From a virus, in IMG/VR virus record IMGVR_UViG_3300010412_000046, positions 1 to 34,656 of that record: a stretch of DNA of 34,656 bases. One strand, 5' to 3'. Below, piece after piece: positions 26,805 through 34,656 of this stretch; positions within the stretch are counted from its first letter, which is position 1, and each line of letters opens with the position of its first letter. Position numbers and translations under genes: made by a program. The notes beneath the pieces are model-generated. The model made no database searches. It was not told where the DNA came from and saw nothing but the letters and a program-made list of their open reading frames with translations.

Positions 26805-28541
26805 ATGACTTATGAAGAACTTAAAGAATTAGTAAAGCTGCATTGCAAGCAATATTATGATTTGAGCGCTCCGCTAATCTCTGACGCAGAATTTGATAAG
26901 CTATACGATAATTTAGAGAAAATCGAGGCTGCCCAGGGATGGGTAGCCCATGATTCGCCTACTATTAAAGTAGGTGGAGCAGCCGGTAAGGTTACGCATC
27001 CTTACAAGCTATACTCGCTTAAAAAAGTTTATGACGCTGAGGAAGTGGATACGGCGTTTGATATTAAAACGCCAAAAATTGATGGCGCTAATCTTACCTT
27101 GGTTTATATCCGAGGTAAGCTCTCATTAGCACTGACTCGTGGTAATGGCGAAACTGGTGACAATGTTATTCACTTAGCAAAGGGTATTGCTAATGTGCCT
27201 TCGTCTATTATTACAGACTTGGATAGAGTTGTAATTAATGGCGAGTGTGTAACTGATAACTCTGTAGAAAACTTTCGGAACTATGTCAGCGGAGCTCTTG
27301 GTCTAAAATCAGTAGACGAGTTCAAAGAACGTAATATTAAGTTTATTGCACACGATATGCTCGGAGTTGCAATGAACTATATTACTCGTATGACTGTAGT
27401 CAAGAACATGGGGTTTACTACCGTATTAGATTCTGATATTGGTAAATACCCAACAGATGGGGTAGTATTCCGTCTAAACGATTATAAACGTAGCATGGTG
27501 CTTGGCTACACTTCAAAATATCCTCGATTTGCAGTAGCTCTTAAGCCAAGAGGTGAGAATACTGTAATTACCACTCTGCAAGGTGTAGAATGGTCTGTAG
27601 GACGTACAGGTACTGTAAACCCAACAGGAGTTATCGAGCCTGTAGTAATTGATGATGCGACAATCTCTAGGGTAACGCTGCATAACCTTGGCATTATTGA
27701 AGAGCATAATCTAGGGCTTGGCGATACGATCGAGATTGAGCGTGCTGGCGGCGTAATTCCTAAGTTTATTCGCGTAATCAAACACGCAGAGCATAATATT
27801 AAGATTGATCAGTTGCATGCGGAGATTGCAGTTGGTGTGAAGACTAAACGCGACGGTCCACGTCTAGTTGTAGAAAATAAGAGCGATTCCAGCTCGTTCA
27901 AACTACTAGAGTATTTCGTAAAGACCATGGAGATTAAAGGTCTTGGTCCAGCGAATCTAGAGAAAATGGGTTTTATGCACCCTAGCGAGCTATTTCAAAA
28001 TCCAGACTGGTCTATTCTTGGCGCAAATGGTTATAAAATCGAAGATGAAATTGAAAAAGCCAAAACCAAACCATATGAACTAGTCCTAGCTGCGTTTGGT
28101 ATTCCTGGAGTAGGTAAATCAGTTGCCAAGCTGATTGTTCAGAAAATTCCTAAATTTAGTAATCTAGCCGACATCGCTGTTACTGATATTAAAGGAATTG
28201 GCCCATCGACTATTAGGTCAGTCACTGAATGGTTAGAAGTGAATGAAGAATGGGCTAGCAAACTACCGCTCCAACTAGAGCAGTCTGTTAGCGTTAACAG
28301 TTACCTAACTAAAAGCCAAAAAGTATGTATCACTGGGAAAATGGATATGACTCGTAATGATTTGGCAGAAATTCTAGAGTCTAAGGGTTTTACTGTTACG
28401 TCTACTGTGACTAAAGACTGCTATGCATTGATTACTGGAGGGGATACTACTTCGTCAAAGTACGTTAAAGCGACTCAGCTTGGGATTCGTGTAGTTGATT
28501 ACTGGTCAAATAAAAAAGAAGTATTAGCTGGGAATTTTTAA
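26805..28541 (+). CDS. ligA: NAD-dependent DNA ligase lacking the zinc finger
   Basis: 578 aa. LigA seals nicks using NAD+. Domain Ia lies at the N-terminus (YYDLSAPLISDAEFDKLYD). Adenylation site KIDG is at K91, followed by RGNGETGDNV and the OB fold (RTGTVNPTGVIEPV; LGLGDTIEIERAGGVIP). HhH repeats follow (IKGLGPANLEKMG; FGIPGVGKSVAKLI; IKGIGPSTIRSV) and a BRCT domain ends the protein (about 497-578). The four-cysteine zinc finger that normally lies between the OB fold and HhH is replaced by a Cys-free stretch near residues 345-365. Bacterial LigA has about 670 aa. Ribosome site AGGGA. Confidence 0.95.
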   Translation: MTYEELKELVKLHCKQYYDLSAPLISDAEFDKLYDNLEKIEAAQGWVAHDSPTIKVGGAAGKVTHPYKLYSLKKVYDAEEVDTAFDIKTPKIDGANLTLVYIRGKLSLALTRGNGETGDNVIHLAKGIANVPSSIITDLDRVVINGECVTDNSVENFRNYVSGALGLKSVDEFKERNIKFIAHDMLGVAMNYITRMTVVKNMGFTTVLDSDIGKYPTDGVVFRLNDYKRSMVLGYTSKYPRFAVALKPRGENTVITTLQGVEWSVGRTGTVNPTGVIEPVVIDDATISRVTLHNLGIIEEHNLGLGDTIEIERAGGVIPKFIRVIKHAEHNIKIDQLHAEIAVGVKTKRDGPRLVVENKSDSSSFKLLEYFVKTMEIKGLGPANLEKMGFMHPSELFQNPDWSILGANGYKIEDEIEKAKTKPYELVLAAFGIPGVGKSVAKLIVQKIPKFSNLADIAVTDIKGIGPSTIRSVTEWLEVNEEWASKLPLQLEQSVSVNSYLTKSQKVCITGKMDMTRNDLAEILESKGFTVTSTVTKDCYALITGGDTTSSKYVKATQLGIRVVDYWSNKKEVLAGNF

Positions 28542-28584
28542 AGATTTTGTAGGCACCAAGTTACCAGCCCCCGCCAAATTCTAG

Positions 28585-28613
28585 TTGCTTACTATTAAAC
28601 TTTTAACTATATT
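28585..28613 (+). promoter_or_regulatory. TTGCT-type promoter for the HTH-repeat protein
   Basis: TTGCTT (28585-28590), 17 bp, TATATT (28608-28613); the leader is about 65 nt. Confidence 0.72.
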
Positions 28614-28623
28614 ATAAACACAG

Positions 28624-28645
28624 GCAAGAGAGAAAAAGCTCTTGC
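28624..28645 (+). other. 5' leader hairpin GCAAGAG/CTCTTGC
   Basis: A perfect 7-bp stem at the predicted mRNA 5' end (transcript start about 28620). The same stem sequence occurs at 2208-2226 with a different loop. It may stabilise the mRNA. Confidence 0.5.
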
Positions 28646-28685
28646 AAAACAATTTAACAACCAACCTGATCGAAAGGATCATTAT

Positions 28686-29378
28686 ATGTCAAAATTTGAA
28701 TACACTGAAGAAATGGTAGAACGTATGAATGCAGTAGCTGCTGCAGGCATCACGGAAGAAGCAATCGAAGGCCTAATGGCTGAGTTTGATTTTCCTCGCC
28801 GTTCAGTAACCGCAAAACTACGTAAGCTAGGCCACGATGTGCCTAAAAAGCCAGGTGAAGCTCCTGTCTTCTCCGCTGATGAAACTGCTGCTCTCGCTGA
28901 GTTCCTAGACGACAACGCTGGTGAACACACTGCAGAAGAAATCGCTGCTCACTTCTCAGAAGTTTGGGGCCGTGAAATCAATGCTCGCCAAATCAACGGT
29001 AAGGCACTTTCTCTAGAAAAAACTGGCGCTATCAAGCCAGCTGAGAAGAAAGTTGCAGTTCGCACTTACACCGAAGCTGAAGAAGCTCAAATCACCGAAA
29101 TGGTAGAAGCTGGTAAATTCCTAGAAGATATCGCTGCTGCTGTCGGCCGTGAAGTTAATTCTGTTCGTGGTAAGCTTCTGTCTATGGGACTTAAAGCTAC
29201 TCAGCGCGACAAAAAAGGCGCTAAGAGCGACCCATACGAAGGCATTGAAGATATGCTAGATAAATCAGTAGAAGAAATCGCTGCTGCTTTTGATAAGACT
29301 GTTCGCGGAGTTAAAACCGTTCTAACTCGTCGTGGTCTAGCATGTGCTGACTACACTCCAAAAGCTGCTGCTGAGTAA
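28686..29378 (+). CDS. Abundant DNA-binding protein with repeated HTH units
   Basis: 230 aa. About four copies of an HTH-like unit: EEAIEGLMAEFDFPRRSVTA, EEIAAHFSEVWGREINARQI, LEDIAAAVGREVNSVRGKLL, EEIAAAFDKTVRGVKTVLTR, each with acidic helix 1 and a basic recognition helix. Linkers are Ala/Glu/Lys-rich. Codons are GC-richer and more regular than in neighbours (many GCT, GAA, CTA, GGC), it has AAGGA before the ATG, its own promoter and a strong terminator: all signs of high expression. A nucleoid-like or genome-coating role is inferred. Confidence 0.72.
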   Translation: MSKFEYTEEMVERMNAVAAAGITEEAIEGLMAEFDFPRRSVTAKLRKLGHDVPKKPGEAPVFSADETAALAEFLDDNAGEHTAEEIAAHFSEVWGREINARQINGKALSLEKTGAIKPAEKKVAVRTYTEAEEAQITEMVEAGKFLEDIAAAVGREVNSVRGKLLSMGLKATQRDKKGAKSDPYEGIEDMLDKSVEEIAAAFDKTVRGVKTVLTRRGLACADYTPKAAAE

Positions 29379-29400
29379 TCTATAGATTATCAGCAATATG

Positions 29401-29428
29401 GGGACGGTGGAAACACCGTCCCTTTTTT
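29401..29428 (+). terminator. Intrinsic terminator with GAAA tetraloop
   Basis: GGGACGGTG-GAAA-CACCGTCCC followed by six Ts, 22 bp after the HTH-repeat gene. Confidence 0.95.
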
Positions 29429-29442
29429 ATTGGGAGAAGTAA

Positions 29443-29742
29443 ATGTTTGTATTAGGAGAACTGTCCGACGAATCGTTAGACACAGTTTTAAATATGTCGT
29501 TAGCTGAAAAATCTTCGTATTTTTCAAATTTAATAGCTAAATTATATCCAAAAATAGAAAAGGGTAGTACTGAATTTGAGGATTTAGTAGCTACTTATCT
29601 AAGTAGTTATTATGTAGAAAAGATATATAGAACAAATCGCTTCTTTAACGAAAAATTTACGCCGGTATATACTTCTACAGGATTAATCCGTAATATCATA
29701 GCTGATATGTATTATGCAGACGACGACCTCATAACTCACTAA
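29443..29742 (+). CDS. Phage protein of unknown function
   Basis: 99 aa, acidic and helical, rich in Ser and Tyr (LSSYYVEKIYRTNRFFNEK). GGGAGAAG precedes the ATG. It lies just after the terminator, so it may depend on readthrough. No family recognised. Confidence 0.65.
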   Translation: MFVLGELSDESLDTVLNMSLAEKSSYFSNLIAKLYPKIEKGSTEFEDLVATYLSSYYVEKIYRTNRFFNEKFTPVYTSTGLIRNIIADMYYADDDLITH

Positions 29743-29750
29743 AATTTAAG

Positions 29751-29779
29751 TTGCAAGGTGGTCAAATTGTTGGTATATT
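29751..29779 (+). promoter_or_regulatory. Promoter for replication operon
   Basis: TTGCAA (29751-29756), 17 bp, TATATT (29774-29779), 23 bp before the 29803 gene. Confidence 0.68.
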
Positions 29780-29802
29780 TAAACATAACTTATGAGTAGT
29801 AA

Positions 29803-30567
29803 ATGACAAGCACAGAAATTTCAGAAGCAAAGATACGAAATGCTATTTGGTATATCAAAACCGGAAAAACCAAAAAGTTTGTTTGTGACTATTTAAATAT
29901 ACCATATAGCCCTAAAAAGCTAGACTCCATAATTGCTGACTTTCAAAAACGTGCTGAGAGAGAAAGCGAGCTGAAACAGAGAGCCAAAACAAAAGTTTTT
30001 TCAGCTACCGAAATCCAACAAATCGCTAAACAATATTTAGAAGGAGCTTCTCAAGCGTCCTTAGCGAAAGAGAATTTCATATCTACAGCTAAGCTCAAAA
30101 AGCTTCTAATAGAGGCTGGCACGCCAATTCGTTCTAGAGGAAGTAAAAAGCAGACACAAGTTAGTCATATTCTACAGGATTTTGATACGAAGTTAACAGT
30201 AGGCAGTAAAGTATTTTTCACGGTTAATAGTTGTTTTGGCACTATTACAAAGGTTTATGACGAAGAGTATTTAAACTATTTAGAAGGCGGAAGACAACGG
30301 TTTGTAGAAACATACCCGTTTAGACCAAATCCTAAAACAGGGCTTAGCGGGAAGTACTCAGAGCCAACTGAAGGTATACATTATGAGATATACTACAGTT
30401 TTTCAGACGGCGTAGAAATGAAAAAATCTGCCGTGGTCGCACTAAGAAGTAGAATTTTAAAAAACTTAGAACAAACAGGACGTGAGATGTATGAGATATG
30501 GAGAACTGATGAGTTTTCTTGTTTCTATTTTGCTCACAGAAACCATTTGTATCCAGTAAAGGTATAA
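29803..30567 (+). CDS. HTH-containing phage protein
   Basis: 254 aa. FSATEIQQIAKQYLEGASQA then SLAKENFISTAKLKKLLIEA is an HTH-like unit near residues 66-105. The C-terminal half is beta-rich (VGSKVFFTVNSCFGTITKVY) and of unknown fold. As first gene before the helicase it might be a regulator or helicase accessory; this is inference from position. Confidence 0.6.
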   Translation: MTSTEISEAKIRNAIWYIKTGKTKKFVCDYLNIPYSPKKLDSIIADFQKRAERESELKQRAKTKVFSATEIQQIAKQYLEGASQASLAKENFISTAKLKKLLIEAGTPIRSRGSKKQTQVSHILQDFDTKLTVGSKVFFTVNSCFGTITKVYDEEYLNYLEGGRQRFVETYPFRPNPKTGLSGKYSEPTEGIHYEIYYSFSDGVEMKKSAVVALRSRILKNLEQTGREMYEIWRTDEFSCFYFAHRNHLYPVKV

Positions 30568-30569
30568 AT

Positions 30570-31961
30570 ATGGCAATAGACCTACAAAAACTTGCTCTGC
30601 GAAGATTGCTTGATTCGCAGAGCAATGAACTTTATTCTAAACTAATGAATCAGTATTTTACTGGGGTTAATAGTTTATTATATGATAAAATCAAAGCATT
30701 CTATAAAGCTAATACCAAACTCCCTTCTATGGAAGAAATGTTAGCTATCCGTAAAGATTATGGACTCCAAGAGTATCTAGAAAACCAGATTTGTGCAGAG
30801 GACAATCAGTGTTCTCCTCTCAATGACGAGTTTATTATTGCACAGCTGCAAGATTTCTTCGTAAGAGAAGAAACTATTTCTTTTATGGATAAGTTAGTAG
30901 ACAGTCTCGACGGTTTAGAGAAAGTCGAGATTGTTGATAAGCTACAAAACCACTTATTGTATCTTAACAAAGCAATCCCTCAAGATGATGAATTGTTTGA
31001 CGTAGCAGAGCTTGACTTCTTTCCAAATGAAGAAGATTTCAAAATCTATCCGTCTGGTCTGTCTGCTGAGTTCGATAGTACAAACGGTGGATTTGCTACT
31101 CAAGAACTAATTCTACTAGGTGGTAGACGCGGGTCTGGTAAATCTATTATTTCACTGAACCTTGCTCTGAATCGTTTTCTGCAGGGTAATACGGTATCTT
31201 TCTTTACTATTGAAATGCGATACAAAGAGGTATATGACCGAGTACTGTCAATTATCTCAGAAGTACCATTTCTTGACATCTTCAGAAATCAGCTGACTGA
31301 CGCTCAAAAAATTCAGATTGCCAAAGCCAAGTTTAATGCGTTTTACGAACCAACAGACTTAGTAACAAATCTACTAGGTGATCTCGAAAGATCTAAAGAC
31401 TTTAAGAAGTTTGAAGCTAGGGTAAAAAATGAAAAACCCAAGCTGAAAGAACATAGATTATTCATGATTGATGATGAGAGTCTAACTCTTAATCGCATCG
31501 ACCACTACAATAATATGTTCTCAGCTAAGTATCCAAACTATAATATGAGCGTGGTTGATTATATCAATATTATCAAACACGAAGATCAAAAAGATTGGAA
31601 GACGCAGATTACGATTGCTGATAGCTTGAAATCGCAATCCCGTAAGTATGATTTGACTATGATTTCTCCATACCAGATTGACGCTAGCGGTGAAGCTCGT
31701 TTCGCAAAAGGTATTCTAGATAGCGCAGATAGAAGCTTTAACTTCTTCCCGCCACCAGAAAATGAAGACAGGTCACTAAATAACAAGCTGACTATTCATA
31801 CCACAAAAATGCGAAACGGTAAACACATGAGCTTTGATGTATTAATGGATTGGGCTTGTGTCAAGATTAATCCTAATATGTCTTCCTTAGTTAATGAGAA
31901 GCCTCACGGAGCTGCTAAGTATGGCTCAGATAACGAGGTACAGGGGCCCAGAGACTTATGA
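30570..31961 (+). CDS. DnaB-type replicative helicase
   Basis: 463 aa from ATG 30570 (AAAGG 8 nt upstream); a 17-residue extension would lie in the previous gene. RecA-like core: Walker A GGRRGSGKS near residue 185, FFTIEMRYKEVYDRVLS (motif typical of DnaB and T4 gp41), Walker B-like MSVVDYINII, and SPYQIDASGEARF. The N-terminal helical domain is diverged. It unwinds DNA at the fork and pairs with the primase encoded two genes on. Its TGA overlaps the next ATG. Confidence 0.9.
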   Translation: MAIDLQKLALRRLLDSQSNELYSKLMNQYFTGVNSLLYDKIKAFYKANTKLPSMEEMLAIRKDYGLQEYLENQICAEDNQCSPLNDEFIIAQLQDFFVREETISFMDKLVDSLDGLEKVEIVDKLQNHLLYLNKAIPQDDELFDVAELDFFPNEEDFKIYPSGLSAEFDSTNGGFATQELILLGGRRGSGKSIISLNLALNRFLQGNTVSFFTIEMRYKEVYDRVLSIISEVPFLDIFRNQLTDAQKIQIAKAKFNAFYEPTDLVTNLLGDLERSKDFKKFEARVKNEKPKLKEHRLFMIDDESLTLNRIDHYNNMFSAKYPNYNMSVVDYINIIKHEDQKDWKTQITIADSLKSQSRKYDLTMISPYQIDASGEARFAKGILDSADRSFNFFPPPENEDRSLNNKLTIHTTKMRNGKHMSFDVLMDWACVKINPNMSSLVNEKPHGAAKYGSDNEVQGPRDL

Positions 31962-32155
31962 TAACTGATGAACTTTTTATAAAACAGATGACTACGGCTA
32001 GGCAGTCTATGGCTAGCAAAGTCTATCTCTCATACCCTATAGAGGTAAAAAACCTACTACTAAAGTTGTATGCTTACTCTGATTTTATGACTGCTGATGA
32101 TACGCAGTTCGTAACGAGTTCTATGACCATTGTAGAAAAGGCGTTGAAAAAATAG
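31958..32155 (+). CDS. Small protein between helicase and primase, amber stop
   Basis: 65 aa, helical, no motif. Coupled to the helicase by ATGA. It ends in TAG 1 nt before the primase ATG; amber readthrough would add 15 residues inside the primase start. Helicase-loader or primase-helicase adaptor is only a positional guess. Confidence 0.65.
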   Translation: MITDELFIKQMTTARQSMASKVYLSYPIEVKNLLLKLYAYSDFMTADDTQFVTSSMTIVEKALKK

Positions 32156-32156
32156 C

Positions 32157-33014
32157 ATGGACTTACAAGAGCTACTATCAAAACGGGGTATTCCTTATGA
32201 AAAAACTAACAACCCAGAAGAAATTCTAATTAAATGTACAAGCGGATTACACGACGATAAAAACGCTAGTTTGTCATATAATCTGGATAAGCATATTTTT
32301 AACTGCTGGAGTTGCGGTTTTAAAGGTGGATTACCTAAATTCCTGAAGTCTATAGGAGAAACCTTACCTATAGATTTTACTAGCAAACAGCCTTATCGAA
32401 TCAAAAAGTTGAAAGATAAGATTAAAGCAAAAATAGAAGTAACAGATCTAAAGCTACCTGATGATCGTCGAATTTACTTAGACGAGTATAGAGGAATAGA
32501 TGCTGCCGTATACCGAGAGTTCGGTGCTTTTACTACTAATGAGATGGGATTGACAGATTATTTATGCATCCCAGTATATCAGCACGGTAAGTTAAAGTTT
32601 ATTGAGGGTAGACTTCTTCGTTATTTAGAAAACCAACCTAAATACTTCCGTAGACCCGCAAAAGCAGTAACTAGTGATTGTATGTTCCCGCTTGATAAGT
32701 TAAAGAACACTAACTACGTAATCTTAGTAGAAGGTATCTTTGATGCAATTAACATGTGGAAGAATGGTTTCACTAATACTCTGTGTATCTTTGGTGCAAC
32801 TAACTTTAATAAGACTAAAGTAGAGATTCTAGATAATATGGGTGTAACGCGAGTCGATATTATGATGGATTCCGATGTAGCTGGTCAAAATGCAGCAGCT
32901 AAGATTAATGAATTATTGGATTCTCGTAATATTTTCTCTAGAATTATAGCACTACCCCCAGGCATAGACCCAGGGGAACTAACTAAACAACAAGCAGAAA
33001 GGCTTCTAAGATGA
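32157..33014 (+). CDS. DnaG-type DNA primase
   Basis: 285 aa. N-terminal zinc-binding part, CTSGLHDDKNASLSYN..FNCWSC (near residues 27-53), with CHCC-like ligands; a TOPRIM domain follows: YVILVEGIFDAINMWKNG (Glu of motif I) and DIMMDSDVAGQNAA (DxD). Compact, as in many phages, and without the bacterial helicase-binding tail. It makes RNA primers for lagging-strand synthesis. Its TGA overlaps the polymerase ATG. Confidence 0.9.
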   Translation: MDLQELLSKRGIPYEKTNNPEEILIKCTSGLHDDKNASLSYNLDKHIFNCWSCGFKGGLPKFLKSIGETLPIDFTSKQPYRIKKLKDKIKAKIEVTDLKLPDDRRIYLDEYRGIDAAVYREFGAFTTNEMGLTDYLCIPVYQHGKLKFIEGRLLRYLENQPKYFRRPAKAVTSDCMFPLDKLKNTNYVILVEGIFDAINMWKNGFTNTLCIFGATNFNKTKVEILDNMGVTRVDIMMDSDVAGQNAAAKINELLDSRNIFSRIIALPPGIDPGELTKQQAERLLR

Positions 33015-34656
33015 AAGATGTGTGTTTTGTATTTCCTAGCACTATCGAGAAATCGCCTAAGAACACTATTAATAAGTATCTAAATGGCGTAGACTATGAC
33101 ATTAAATATCTATGCTCGTCAGATAAAGAAAAAATTCTAAAGAAAGATATTGATTTAGACTTCGCTGAGCTTGCAGATTATAAGATTGTTTGCCCTATTG
33201 GCGCAGACAGTCTAAAGTATACTGCCGGAACAACTGGTATCCAAAAGTACAATGGCGTATTTTTGGAAAAAAAGTATCTCCCAATTATGCACCCAAATAT
33301 CATCCTAATTAAACCTCAACTAGAGGATGATATTAAAAAAGCTTTTGCCCAAATTCCTAAGATTCTGGGCGGTAATGAAGCTGGTGTTCAGGTAGAAAAA
33401 GACTACTGCTTTGTTGAAACTGAAGAGCAATTCCAACAGTATAAACAGCAAATCGAAGACGCGCCTATTATCGTTGCGGATATTGAGACTACCAGTGTTT
33501 CACCACGCACCGGGTCTATTCTAGGTATTGCTATTTCTACTAAGCCACATCAAGGTATTTATATCTCTGCTCTTATTGTGCAAAAACACAGAGAGTGGTT
33601 TAAGATTATTTTTAAAACTAAGACTGTGGTTTTCCATAACGCAAAGTTCGATATGGGCTTTATGCAGTATGAGTATGGGTTCTCCTTCCCTGACTTTGAA
33701 GACACTATGTTGTTGCACTACTGCTTGGAAGAATCAGTAGGTACACATGGTCTAAAACCTTTGGCTATGCGGTTCACTGACTTGGGTGACTATGAACGTG
33801 AGCTAGATGAGTATAAGAAAACATGGGCTAGAAAGAATAAGATTAAACTAGAAGATTTCAACTACGGTATGCTTCCTAGTGAGATTCTAGCGCCATATGC
33901 CTGTAAAGACGCAGATGCTTCTTTTCAGCTATTTAACAAATTTAAGCCTTTGGTCGATAAAAGTCCAGAGTTTACTAAGTTATATACTACTATCCTTAAA
34001 CCCGCTACCCGTGCTCTCATGAAGCTTGAGAGCAACGGCGGTCCTCTAGATAAAGCTCAAGTAGAGCTGATTACAGACCAGTATCAAATTGATATTGAAG
34101 AATGTCTAGCTGAGATTAGTTTGTCTGAGCCTGTAAAGCGTTTTGAGCGTATTCATGGCAAGCTATTTAATCCTAACTCAACTATGCAACTGCGCGAACT
34201 GTTCTTTAATATCCTAAATATTCGTCCGACCAAGAAAACCGAGAGCGGCGCTTGGTCTGTAGATAAAGAGGTATTAAAAGAGATGAATCACCCCTTGGCT
34301 GAAGCTATTCTTGACTTACGTGAGAAGTCAAAAATGGCTGGTACTTACTTGGCTAATATTAGGGATGGTGTAGACTTTGATAACCGTCTGCGTAGTGGCT
34401 TCAACATCCATGGTACTACGTCCGGTCGTCTATCTTCAAGCGGTACACTAAACTATCAGAATATTCCGCGAGATAATAAAGACATTAAAAAGCTGTTCAA
34501 AGCACGCCCTGGATATAAAATTGTTCAGTGTGACCTTGGTACGGCTGAAGTGTACTATGCTGCTGTTCTCAGCGGCGACAAGTTCCTACAACAGGCGTTC
34601 ATCGACAAGCTAGACTTCCACTCATATGTTGCAAAGCAGATGTTCAATCTGCCTTG
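33011..34656 (+). CDS. Family A DNA polymerase with 3'-5' exonuclease, partial
   Basis: First 548 codons; the gene runs off the window. An unusual N-terminal extension of about 150 residues (MKDVCFVFPSTIEKSPK..) precedes the exonuclease: VADIETTS (ExoI), VVFHNAKFDMGFM (ExoII), YACKDADASFQLF (ExoIII), so proofreading residues are intact. The polymerase part has HGTTSGRLSSSGTLNYQNIP and motif A, VQCDLGTAEVYYAAVLSGD (usually DYSQIELR), with the catalytic Asp present but the rest diverged. Main replicative polymerase, coupled to primase by ATGA. Confidence 0.93.
   Translation, partial: MKDVCFVFPSTIEKSPKNTINKYLNGVDYDIKYLCSSDKEKILKKDIDLDFAELADYKIVCPIGADSLKYTAGTTGIQKYNGVFLEKKYLPIMHPNIILIKPQLEDDIKKAFAQIPKILGGNEAGVQVEKDYCFVETEEQFQQYKQQIEDAPIIVADIETTSVSPRTGSILGIAISTKPHQGIYISALIVQKHREWFKIIFKTKTVVFHNAKFDMGFMQYEYGFSFPDFEDTMLLHYCLEESVGTHGLKPLAMRFTDLGDYERELDEYKKTWARKNKIKLEDFNYGMLPSEILAPYACKDADASFQLFNKFKPLVDKSPEFTKLYTTILKPATRALMKLESNGGPLDKAQVELITDQYQIDIEECLAEISLSEPVKRFERIHGKLFNPNSTMQLRELFFNILNIRPTKKTESGAWSVDKEVLKEMNHPLAEAILDLREKSKMAGTYLANIRDGVDFDNRLRSGFNIHGTTSGRLSSSGTLNYQNIPRDNKDIKKLFKARPGYKIVQCDLGTAEVYYAAVLSGDKFLQQAFIDKLDFHSYVAKQMFNLP

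Overview
The window is part of the genome of a tailed dsDNA bacteriophage. It carries replicative helicase, primase and family A DNA polymerase genes in a row. It also has spanin-like and holin-like lysis genes, many short overlapping ORFs of phage type, and tRNA clusters. Base composition is AT-rich. The tmRNA tag begins ANDN and the tmRNA gene is circularly permuted, both typical of Alphaproteobacteria, so an alphaproteobacterial host is inferred. UV-damage endonuclease, Hsp20 and surface-sugar genes would suit an aquatic phage, but that is weaker inference.

Layout. Positions 1-18428 are read leftward (minus strand) and 18508 to the end rightward, from divergent promoters at 18473-18517 and a second divergent promoter region built on a perfect 18-bp inverted repeat at 18982-19088. 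From the left edge the minus arm holds: a methyltransferase; a tRNA region of about 5 kb with Sup(CTA), Pro, Trp, Asn, Ile2(CAT), Leu and Arg tRNAs, interrupted by TilS, an HNH nuclease and hairpin-rich noncoding DNA; Hsp20; a SleB-type wall hydrolase; a nucleotidyltransferase-cupin fusion; a SprT-like protease; a run of small basic proteins; UvdE; a lysis cassette; a PD-(D/E)XK nuclease; a carbamoyltransferase-like protein; and several unknown proteins. The plus arm holds: an HNH nuclease coupled to ribosomal protein bS21; a two-piece tmRNA; a VWA protein; a small outer-membrane-type protein; a sugar/surface cassette (acyltransferase, methyltransferase, GT2, GT4); a PC4-like protein; dNMP kinase; NAD-dependent ligase; an HTH-repeat protein; and the helicase, primase and polymerase genes. 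The polymerase runs off the right edge.

The most striking theme is translation. One phage segment encodes an amber-decoding tRNA, tRNA-Ile2 together with the enzyme (TilS) that would mature it, bS21, a circularly permuted tmRNA, and several ordinary tRNAs. Only 4 of 64 stop codons I read are TAG, and no called gene has an internal TAG, so the standard code holds here. The suppressor could therefore act on the few TAG ends or on genes outside the window. A recurrent promoter (TTGCTN, 17-bp spacer, TATATT-like) precedes many transcription units on both strands.
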